Positions 31,101 to 37,490 of a stretch of 64,000 bases of DNA are shown here, piece after piece. Numbering within the stretch: the first letter of the stretch is position 1; every line of letters starts with the position of its first letter. The position numbers and the translations under genes are program-made. This stretch comes from Streptomyces pyxinicus (GTDB taxonomy: Bacteria > Actinomycetota > Actinomycetes > Streptomycetales > Streptomycetaceae): NCBI RefSeq assembly GCF_024753135.1, contig NZ_JANUGP010000023.1, positions 62,001-126,000 on the forward strand. The letters run 5' to 3'. The notes beneath the pieces were generated by a model, which saw only the letters and a list, made by a program, of their open reading frames with translations, did not search any database and was not told the origin of the DNA.

Positions 31101-31671
31101 CAACATCCTCAACGAGGACGACGAGGCGGCCATCGGCACGGTCTACTTCCTGGCACGGCCCCATCCGCACCCAGAGGACCTCCACCTGGCCGTCAACGCC
31201 GTCAACGACTGGGTCGTCCGCGCCGTCACCGGTGGTGACTTCGCCACCCTGGTGCAGGGAAACCCCACCGTCGAGGAAGGAGCGGAGGAGTTCCGCCGCC
31301 TCGCCCGTTCGTACTGGTACCAGGTACTCGCCCGTTCGATGGCGTGGAGCCGTCTCGACGACGATGTACGGGAACAGGTCACCTGGGACATGCTGGTCCT
31401 GTTGTGGCAGGTGATCGGGCGACTGGTACGCGGTGGCGTACCGGCCCGGGTGGTCTTCGTCGACGCCGCCTTCGCCCCCAACCGCGGCGCCGTACCGGCG
31501 CGGCCCGACACCCCCGAATCCAGTCTGCTGCACAGCGTCCTCGCCGTCCTGGACCCGTATTTCGACGGCGGCACGATGACCGCGGAGGAGCAGTTCATCG
31601 TCCGCGCCCTGTACGCGCCGCTGCGCAGCATGCTCACCCGCCTGCTCGCCGCCGTACCCGCCCACCCGTAA
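28162..31671 (+). CDS. DinG/XPD-like Fe-S superfamily 2 helicase of the pPIWI-RE system
   Basis: A 1169-residue protein. Walker A is GIVGAGKST (Lys268) and the DEAD box is at 463-466 (VIIDEADRVQ). Between them lie four cysteines (354, 377, 405, 411) placed as in the Fe-S domain of XPD/DinG helicases, the last two in SCPYWSACP. A Lys/Glu-rich coiled stretch (about 655-685) precedes helicase domain 2, with LLVGSYAEARVVADTL and VAPLLALERGHNIL. N-terminal ~250 residues are specific to this family. ATG 28162 has AGGAGAAGG just upstream and overlaps the preceding gene by 8 nt. It would unwind DNA or R-loop substrates for the pPIWI-RE and nuclease partners. Confidence 0.85.
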   Translation: MRSITPPLTDVFNALKAFLGSSVPQPALEALCQVELGLYLQQKMMPGSPAGSAWVLFSGYGFAEAHRAPLSSDAAKTLRIARYSLWTLRRSRTWLEALDTYQRFDPRARAYDVPDTETPAARRDLSVAGDRFSVYEQLLRAAPPLAGRRLPVAGQGPHAFPVSRTMAVVDLPPVPRIPLVAHDMDLEPAGGGEPLIFTSEDLERTAAEMDAQHARFGKGRAPRWLERLRSFDLSTKENGTFHKARKDEDFAFTVDGIQHLLGIVGAGKSTLRDIIAVYLAKLGKRTTIVVTDVAEVLKLVRLYDLYTDGAAAPVLGSSGRERHAQRLHRRLAGRGEHRLLAHDDPAFTYLGTSCLLNVRRQGATSTTEPLTYGEAPCSRLRPPSALRRDPSDRRHSAWQKRVTSCPYWSACPRHHGARTLVGALIWVATPAGLIDASPPRPQNGERIRFLELACRRSDLVIIDEADRVQMQLDQTFAPAVVLASDEDKGLIDQLSRHKIRELAAGGRTQLSERDVETFAAALNTAGAATDRLYAMLVAGYELRKWVRTGYFSAWTLQLGLLDERYELPDDSGPDHPHHAPRQALGKLLDAFRDNPFGDRHRRTEEDFGRLTALLNELLHTGNPENTRRRLTEVMDEVFAIDPKYMAARQRKYQEAYDKWRREKEEQEKKRGRRRKPKPPPQTPEEWRKQLAERFEFTLLLSALEPRLAMINAMWPRVEAALSLGFNTMYRRPLDYGPMVPEAPMGNVLGFQFRVPGEDKGGVRSGELTFFRCSGVGRELLRAIPDLTSVDGRPGAHLLLMSGSSWAGASSRYHVCVPVGVVIEPPAEVTERIANESSMRFEFIDDGDEKLRMSGTHPDDRPEKLRRIACHLGEGGDEYQVTEGGPLQQELLSLPPGRDQILLLVGSYAEARVVADTLHNLNVRWRNKVLCLVSDDEEITAEDEAPSAYHARSLRRGDVEHLKDLEADILVAPLLALERGHNILNEDDEAAIGTVYFLARPHPHPEDLHLAVNAVNDWVVRAVTGGDFATLVQGNPTVEEGAEEFRRLARSYWYQVLARSMAWSRLDDDVREQVTWDMLVLLWQVIGRLVRGGVPARVVFVDAAFAPNRGAVPARPDTPESSLLHSVLAVLDPYFDGGTMTAEEQFIVRALYAPLRSMLTRLLAAVPAHP

Positions 31672-31702
31672 GCGCCGAACCCCTGTCCCAGGAGGTAATT
31701 CC

Positions 31703-34447
31703 GTGTACCACCACATTCGCGTCGCGGCCTACGAACCCGACCCGCTCCACGGACCCTGGCGGGAGGAGATGAAAGTGCTGCGGCTCGGCGAGGACCTGCA
31801 CGCCGAGCTCACCGGGATGCATGCCGAGGCGGACAAGAACTCCGTCCACCCCCACCGGCTCCCCGTGCGCAGGCTCAACTCCCTGCTCCAGGCGATGGCG
31901 CCAGGCGTCATCGCGACCGGCCGCAACGCCGGGACGGATGGCCGTCTGCCGTGGCTCTACGCGCGGGAAGCCGTCCCGCCGGACGTGCTGGCCCCGGTGG
32001 TAGGAGCTTGGGCGGCGGGCATGCACCGGGAGGACGACGACTCGGAGGGCGCCGATCTCGAGGAGAGGCTCCGCTCCGGTGACCCGGCCGAGACGGTACG
32101 TCTGCCCCATTGGGAGACGGAACCGGTCGACCTCGCCGAGAGCGTGCTCTCGGCGGGCGGAACCGCCGAACCCGCTGCGCGGCTTTACAGCCTGCTGCCC
32201 GAGTGGATCGCCTTCCGGCTGGCCGCCCGGACGTTCCGCACGGGCGGCACCACACTCCACTTCCGCGTCGAGAGCTCGGGTGACGGCGCGCGACTTGTCT
32301 CCTGGCCGCCTCAGCGATACGAGCGCCGACGGCAGACCTGGTACTACTCGGCCTGCCTCACCATCACCGTCCACACCGTGCCGTTCGCCCCGCGGTTCCG
32401 CGTCCATGTGTCCACCCAGGTACGCCGGTGGGCCACCCGACTGGATGTACGCCCCCATCAGCTCGGCGGTACGACCGTCCTGCTCGACGCTCCACTGCCG
32501 TGGCCGGAAGGGCCGGACCGGGGCCACCGGCTGATGGTGAACACGCTGGGCTACGACCGGCGGTCGAAGGAACTGGCCTGGCGCCGGCACAGCCCCGCAC
32601 CGCTCGTGCCCGAGCTGGACATCGTGCGCAACTACCCCCGGCCCGAAGCGCTCTTCTCCGACCCCGAACGCTGGATCAACGGTTCCGGAGACGTGGCCGC
32701 CGGCATCGTCTACCACCCGTCGATCGGCCCGCACGAGGTCGGACCCGGGCTGATGCCACGGGAGCGGGCGGATCTGGACGCCTGGGTCGAGGAAGGGCTG
32801 CGCCCTGTGCTGACCCGGGTCCCCGACCTCACGCGCGTCTCCCGGAGCAACACGCCCTCCCTGCTGCCCCGTTCCGGCGCCGGACGCGTCCCGGGCGTCC
32901 GCGACGCCCATCTGGCTCTGCAACGGCGGGCGGCGCTGACACGCGCACTGAACGGCCGCCCCCTGGAGATCGACGTCTTCTGGCAGTCCCCGGAAACCCG
33001 TGCGGCGCTGCTCGCCGAGCTGCCCAAGCTCATTGGTCTTCCCGCTGGGCAGCAAGTGCCGTCGGCCGACGGGGAGACCTGGCAGTGGCAGTGCGAGGGG
33101 GCCGACATTCGTGTCCGGGCCCGGCCCGCAGGACCCTTGGCCGACGCCCTGCCGACCACCCGAGCCCGCGGGCGCCTCAGGGCCGTCCGGCTGGCCGAGG
33201 CCATCGAAGGGCGCTGCGGGCTCGTGGCGGACCGGGCGGACCCGCTCCTCGGCGGGGCCGGAGTCGTGATCACGGAGATCGCCGGCAAGGAGCGCTTCGC
33301 CGCCGTCCCGGACTCCGACCCCAAGCACGCGCTGCGCATCGCCTGGGCACGGCAGGGACGGCTGACCCAGTTCGTGAACTCGCCCGACGACACCGACAGC
33401 GCTCTGGAACACCGGGCCAGGTGGACCTGGCTGGACGCCTTCCGGCAACTGGGCGCGATCAGCCCGCCCGCCCATCGGGTGGGAGCCGGCATTCCGGGCG
33501 ACCTTCAGTACGCGGCGCTCTGGCTCGTACGCCACACCAGGAAGGGGCCCACGCGATGCCCCGTCCACCGGCTGGTGGCGGTGCGGGTGCGCCCTGGGGA
33601 CGGACCGGGCGTCATCGAGGGGTGGGACGCAGAACGAGCCGAATGGGTGCCGTATCCGAAGCTGTTGCTGATGCTCTCCCAGGCACGGGAACCGGCGGCG
33701 AGCGGCGGGAAGGAGATCGGCACGGGGAAGCTCGTCGATGACTCGGCAGCCCCGGGAGGATCCCGGCCCGCTGCCCGCCCGGGTGTGGTCGAGCAGGACA
33801 GGCAGCGGGAGACCGAGCGGCAGATCCGGGCACTGCTCTTCCAGCTTCGCGACCGCCCGACGCTGCTGCTGGCGGACGCCGGCAATCTGCGCCAGTGCTG
33901 GCCTGACCTGCGCAACGGCGCACTGGACCGCGACATGCTCGGCTTCGGGGCCGAACCCGCCCAGCGGCACACGCTCTACGGCCACGACCTGCGGGTGCTG
34001 CTCGTACGGGACGCCAATGCCCGGGGTGAAGTGGCGGAGTGGTACGCCCACGACACCGAGGACGGGGTCGGCTTCGCCGAGGGTGTGTGGGGGACGGCGG
34101 ATACGGAGGGCCGTGTCTTCACGAGTACGGCCTCGAAGCCGCACACGGTGGCGAAACTGCCGAAGGGGCTCATGAAGCTGGTGCCCACGGCACAGGGCCG
34201 GACAGCGCCCGGGAAGACCGCGTGGAACCCCGGGCAACTGGAGATCACCGTGCTCGGCTGTCTGTCGGAGAAGGCGTTGACGGACTCGGAGCGTGCGGGT
34301 GACCCGCCCGACCGGCCGGCGGAGTGGGCGACGCTCGCGCACCAGCTGCGTTATCACGACGACTACCCGCCGCTCGCCCGGCCTCTCCCGCTGCACTGGG
34401 CGCGTCTCGCCGGTGAGTACGTGCTTCCGGTGGCCGGAACGAAGTAA
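31703..34447 (+). CDS. pPIWI-RE protein (PIWI/RNase H-fold, DUF3962-type N-terminus)
   Basis: A 914-residue protein from GTG 31703 with a perfect AGGAGGT site. The N-terminal ~450 residues fit the DUF3962/pPIWI_RE_X module. The C-terminal RNase H-like PIWI domain begins near residue 710 (RDRPTLLLADAGNLRQCWPD), continues with HDLRVLLVRDANARGEVAEW, WNPGQLEITVLGC (the family's Glu) and ends in the characteristic PLPLHWARLAGEYVLP. Members were predicted by Burroughs, Iyer and Aravind (2013) to bind guide or transcript RNA and direct restriction of invading DNA with DinG and REase partners. All these partners precede it. It is the last gene of the operon. Which Asp residues are catalytic I cannot prove. 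Confidence 0.85.
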   Translation: MYHHIRVAAYEPDPLHGPWREEMKVLRLGEDLHAELTGMHAEADKNSVHPHRLPVRRLNSLLQAMAPGVIATGRNAGTDGRLPWLYAREAVPPDVLAPVVGAWAAGMHREDDDSEGADLEERLRSGDPAETVRLPHWETEPVDLAESVLSAGGTAEPAARLYSLLPEWIAFRLAARTFRTGGTTLHFRVESSGDGARLVSWPPQRYERRRQTWYYSACLTITVHTVPFAPRFRVHVSTQVRRWATRLDVRPHQLGGTTVLLDAPLPWPEGPDRGHRLMVNTLGYDRRSKELAWRRHSPAPLVPELDIVRNYPRPEALFSDPERWINGSGDVAAGIVYHPSIGPHEVGPGLMPRERADLDAWVEEGLRPVLTRVPDLTRVSRSNTPSLLPRSGAGRVPGVRDAHLALQRRAALTRALNGRPLEIDVFWQSPETRAALLAELPKLIGLPAGQQVPSADGETWQWQCEGADIRVRARPAGPLADALPTTRARGRLRAVRLAEAIEGRCGLVADRADPLLGGAGVVITEIAGKERFAAVPDSDPKHALRIAWARQGRLTQFVNSPDDTDSALEHRARWTWLDAFRQLGAISPPAHRVGAGIPGDLQYAALWLVRHTRKGPTRCPVHRLVAVRVRPGDGPGVIEGWDAERAEWVPYPKLLLMLSQAREPAASGGKEIGTGKLVDDSAAPGGSRPAARPGVVEQDRQRETERQIRALLFQLRDRPTLLLADAGNLRQCWPDLRNGALDRDMLGFGAEPAQRHTLYGHDLRVLLVRDANARGEVAEWYAHDTEDGVGFAEGVWGTADTEGRVFTSTASKPHTVAKLPKGLMKLVPTAQGRTAPGKTAWNPGQLEITVLGCLSEKALTDSERAGDPPDRPAEWATLAHQLRYHDDYPPLARPLPLHWARLAGEYVLPVAGTK

Positions 34448-34716
34448 GCGGGGAGTACTTCATCCGCTTCCTGAGCGAGGTGCCGCCTGCATGGGGCGGC
34501 CCAAACGATCGACGCTGCGAAGAATCGATGCTTCCCTCGTGTGGGTGCCGAAGCCTGCACCTGACCACGGTGGACGACGTCTGGTGCACTCCTTGCTGGG
34601 GTCACTAGGCGTTATTGTTTTCTCCGCCATGACGCTCTTCGCGCCTGGTGGCTCCAAGGCGAAGACGAGAGAGTTCACCTGACCTGCGGTTTTCTCTGAG
34701 CCCACCCGGGTGACAC
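34448..34716. other. Spacer between the pPIWI-RE gene and attachment repeat B
   Basis: About 270 bases without a supported gene. TGACCTGCGGTTTT at 34679 resembles the TGACCTGCCGTTTT that follows the methyltransferase stop at 16821, suggesting duplicated junction sequence. Confidence 0.45.
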
Positions 34717-34780
34717 GCTTCCTATGACGCATCATGGGGAGTGCGTGGCGATCCTGGAGCCTGCGGAGAAGGGCGTCTGA
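34717..34780 (+). repeat. Direct repeat copy B of the methyltransferase 3' end
   Basis: From TATGACGCATCATG to the TGA at 34778-34780 the DNA matches the end of the methyltransferase gene at 16766-16823 with a handful of substitutions, and stays in frame (THHGECVAILEPAEKGV). No upstream part of the gene is present. This is what an element supplying its own gene 3' end leaves at its far boundary. Confidence 0.8.
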
Positions 34781-34915
34781 CCTCGTCCGCGATCTGCTGG
34801 GCCACCGGTACGGGGCGCGGTGCCGCCCGGCAGGTCTGGCGTGCTTCCGCGGCCTGCTTGGCTGTTCCGTTACCGTCGGTTGGCCACGAGCGTGAGCGTT
34901 CGGATCGGCTGAGGC

Positions 34916-35070
34916 TCAGACGTGGCGGGGGCGGCGGAGATCGTGGAAGAACGCGGTGATGTCGTCGGCGAGCAGGGCGGGTTCCTCGTGGGCGGCGAAG
35001 TGTCCGCCCCGGGGCATGTGCGTGTGGCGCGTGAGCCGGTAGGTGCGTTCGGCCCAGCTTCCCTCGGTTG
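34916..35070 (-). pseudogene. C-terminal fragment of an epoxide hydrolase-like protein
   Basis: The minus strand encodes WAERTYRLTRHTHMPRGGHF, AAHEEPALLADDITAFF and a stop at 34916. MPRGGHFAA.EEP with the catalytic His is the standard end of epoxide hydrolases of the alpha/beta fold. Upstream the frame breaks down and no start is found. It lies between att-like copies B and C. Confidence 0.6.
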
Positions 35071-35404
35071 TATGCGGGTGTCATGCCCGACCGAGTCTGC
35101 GCAGGTCAGCGCGTGCCGCGGATGGTGGCCACGGCACCGGTGACACCGACGCCGTAAGACGCAGAAGCCGCGATCAGGTGAACCCGGGCCTGGACGCGCC
35201 GCTTGGGGCGCCTGCCGCACGTTGGCACGCGCAGCTACATGGAGAGGAGCATGCTGTGCCGACGTGGCGGGACGAGCCCGGAGCCAAGCGGTGGCGGCGA
35301 GCCGAGGACGCGAAGGATCAACTTCGCCGAGGAGATGCTGTTCGATCCGACGAACCAGTCACCTGCCGACTGACCCGCGGTGGGTCCACTCCAGAAGATC
35401 AGCC
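35071..35404. other. Decayed DNA between attachment-like repeats
   Basis: No intact gene. A short plus-strand frame ends RINFAEEMLFDPTNQSPAD and stops near 35373; I cannot assign it. Reading frames are short and codon bias is inconsistent, as in the other remnant stretches. Confidence 0.4.
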
Positions 35405-35917
35405 TCAGTCCTCATGGGGGTTTTCGGAACTGTCTTCGTTCGCTCCAGCGATCTTGCCGCCGACGAATACCACGCCCAGTCCGATGGCGGCTGCACCGGC
35501 GGCTGCCACCACCTTCATCCCCGCCCCCAGGAACTGCTTGCTCTCGCTGTCCTTCTCGAATACCCGCCCCACGTTTCGTTCGAGGCGGTCGTGGAGGGAC
35601 TCCCGCTGTGCCTCGCTGAGGTCGTCCCGGCCGAGGTCGGCCTGCAGAGCGTCCCGCTGGTCCTGCGACGCCTTGTAGAAGTGGTTCTGACTGTTCTCGT
35701 TGGCTGCGAGAGTGGACTTGTGGGCCTCTGTGACCGCATCGATATGGGCGTTGCCCAGGTCCTTGAAGGCGGGGAACTGCTCGATGAGCTTGAGCCGCGC
35801 CTCGGTGGCCATCTCGGGCATCGCTGCCGCGAACTTGAGCACCTTGTCCTTGGACAGGTTCCGCCAGTTCGGGATACCCAACTTCCGTTTGACAGCTGCT
35901 TCGTTCACGTCGCCCAT
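35405..35917 (-). CDS. Hypothetical protein with C-terminal membrane helix (170 aa)
   Basis: A soluble helical N-terminal region (MGDVNEAAVKRKLGIPNWRN, then KFAAAMPEMATEARLKLIEQ), an acidic charged middle (ERNVGRVFEKD) and one transmembrane helix, VVAAAGAAAIGLGVVFVGGK, at about 133-155, with a short acidic tail. I do not recognise the family. The ATG at 35917 is preferred because a GGAG site precedes it; the frame extends 20 codons further. It is the only intact gene between att-like copies B and C, so it may be cargo of a small second element. Confidence 0.65.
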   Translation of the reverse strand: MGDVNEAAVKRKLGIPNWRNLSKDKVLKFAAAMPEMATEARLKLIEQFPAFKDLGNAHIDAVTEAHKSTLAANENSQNHFYKASQDQRDALQADLGRDDLSEAQRESLHDRLERNVGRVFEKDSESKQFLGAGMKVVAAAGAAAIGLGVVFVGGKIAGANEDSSENPHED

Positions 35918-36220
35918 TCCCTGACTCCGCTCGTCGTCCCGTGAGGCACCGTGGATAGTAGCGGTGCCCACCGACAAGCCTCGGCACGACCGCAGAAGTC
36001 AGCTCATCTCCGAGGGCCGGTCGAGGCCGAGTGCCGGGACCGGCCGCAGGCCGAATCCGCAGATCCCCATCCCGGCGAACGAGGCATGGTCCCGGTCCAG
36101 CATGTTCGAGTCCCGTGCCGACCGACGCGGGGCCGTGACGCTCTGGGCGTCCGGCGGCTTTCATCCGGGATCCAAGAGCAGCTCTGACCTGCTGCTTTCC
36201 TGCTTGCGTCCAGGCCGACA
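35918..36220. other. Intergenic region before repeat C
   Basis: No gene supported. TGACCTGCTGCTTTCC at 36186 again resembles the sequence after the methyltransferase stop and precedes repeat C as its relative precedes repeat B. Confidence 0.4.
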
Positions 36221-36285
36221 TCTTTCCGATGACGCATCATGTGGAGTGCCTGGCGATGCTGGAGCCGGTCGCGAAGAGCGCCTGA
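36221..36285 (+). repeat. Direct repeat copy C of the methyltransferase 3' end
   Basis: TTTCCGATGACGCATCATGT (36223 on) and the following bases to TGA at 36283-36285 reproduce the gene end with more substitutions than copy B (THHVECLAMLEPVAKSA). It marks the probable right limit of the accreted island. The next 140 bases hold the promoter region of the SseB-like gene. Confidence 0.78.
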
Positions 36286-36425
36286 CCCGCGCCCTCGGCT
36301 GCGAGGGTGACCGCCGCTGTCTGTGGCCGCGCGTTCCCGTCGGCTCACGAGGTCCCGAGAACCATCCCCTGGTCGCACGCGTCCCTCCCTAGGGTTCCGT
36401 TGGCAACCATGACCAGGGAGGCACC

Positions 36426-36842
36426 GTGCGGCAGTCGGATGCGGCGCTCGCCGAGCGCATCGCCGAGCGGAGGGCGGGAGGCGACGATCCCCGCGCTCTG
36501 GTCGGGGAGATGCGGCGTTCGGTTCTGCTGGTGCCGGTGGTCGATGGAGGACTGTGGTCGGTGCGCGCGGGTGGGGTGCGGTGGGTCTGCGGGTTCACCG
36601 ACGAGGCCGCGCTGGCCCGGTTCGCCCTGCACCACGGGTCGGCGGAGCAATCCGTGGAGTACGCGGCTCTGCTGGGCGCGCGCATCGTCGACGAGATCGT
36701 GCCCGCCCTGGGCGAGCCCGGCGGTCTCGCTGTCGACATCGCCACCGAGGACGGGGCGATGTTGTTTCCGCCGGTCGCCGGCGTCGTCCCGGACGAGGTC
36801 GCCGTCGATGCCGGGCGGTCGGGGCGGGGGGTGCGGTGGTGA
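36426..36842 (+). CDS. SseB-like N-terminal domain protein (138 aa)
   Basis: A 138-residue protein whose core, RRSVLLVPVVDGGLWSV, then RWVCGFTDEAALARFA and a GGLAVDIATEDGAMLFPP end, follows the SseB N-terminal domain pattern. GTG 36426 has AGGGAGG upstream. Such proteins commonly stand at the head of WXG/T7SS toxin operons in Streptomyces. The stop overlaps the next gene's GTG (GTGA), so it belongs to the Rhs operon. Its role there is unknown; chaperone or accessory function is a guess. Confidence 0.7.
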   Translation: MRQSDAALAERIAERRAGGDDPRALVGEMRRSVLLVPVVDGGLWSVRAGGVRWVCGFTDEAALARFALHHGSAEQSVEYAALLGARIVDEIVPALGEPGGLAVDIATEDGAMLFPPVAGVVPDEVAVDAGRSGRGVRW

Positions 36843-37488
36843 GCGGTGACGGAAAGGATCTTCAGCTCGACAAGGACTCCGTCGACAAGTTCACGCAGGG
36901 TCTGGGAACGACCATCGACCAACTCGGTGACCTTGGCGGTGCCACCGGTTCGGTGATGGGAAAGGGGTTCTCGGAGCTGGCGATGACGGGCATGGAGGCC
37001 GGGCACCACGGCCTCTCGGTCGACTTCGAGGACTTCTGCGAACGCTGGGAGTGGGGCGTGCGCGCCCTGGTCCGGGACGCCGGCGAGATCGCGAATCGGC
37101 TCGGTCTGGCGGCAGGCACCGTGTGGGAAGAGGACCAATACGTCGGGGGCTCGCTGAAAGTGGCCGTCAACGCCGTGTTCGGCGGGAATCCGCACGCCAG
37201 TGAGGAGGAGGTCGCGAAGCAGGACTGGGGTGACGTCTTCACCCCGGACTACCTGCACCCCGACTGGAGCGCCGAGTCGTTCGAGAAGTCTGGGCACGAC
37301 ATGGCGCAGACCTGGAAGGACACCGGCCGCAGCCTTCTGACCGAGGCCGGGGCGGGAGGCAGTCGCAATTGCTCAACCAGGCGTTCGGTGTCTCCGACGA
37401 TCAGTGGAACCAGGCGCTGGACCACACCTTCGGACCGTCGCCCGAGGACCGTGCACAGCGACAACAGGGTGAGCCCGGGGAGAACTGA
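36839..37488 (+). pseudogene. WXG/ESX-like partner protein of the Rhs toxin, apparent frameshift
   Basis: From GTG 36839 the frame encodes a helical protein (DKFTQGLGTTIDQLGDLGG, FEDFCERWEWGVRALVRDAG) resembling small T7SS-associated proteins. After TEAGAGG, near 37360, the frame becomes unlike protein and would run on into the Rhs gene. Shifting by one base restores QLLNQAFGVSDDQWNQALDH and FGPSPEDRAQRQQG, ending at a stop at 37486, two bases before the Rhs start. A single deleted base in the G-rich run around 37345-37365 accounts for this. It could be a real mutation or a sequencing error. Confidence 0.6.
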
Positions 37489-37490
37489 CA

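Noticed and set aside
34448..34682. A small gene after pPIWI-RE (frame ending at 34682)
   Set aside because: No ribosome site, no domain, and codon bias weak.
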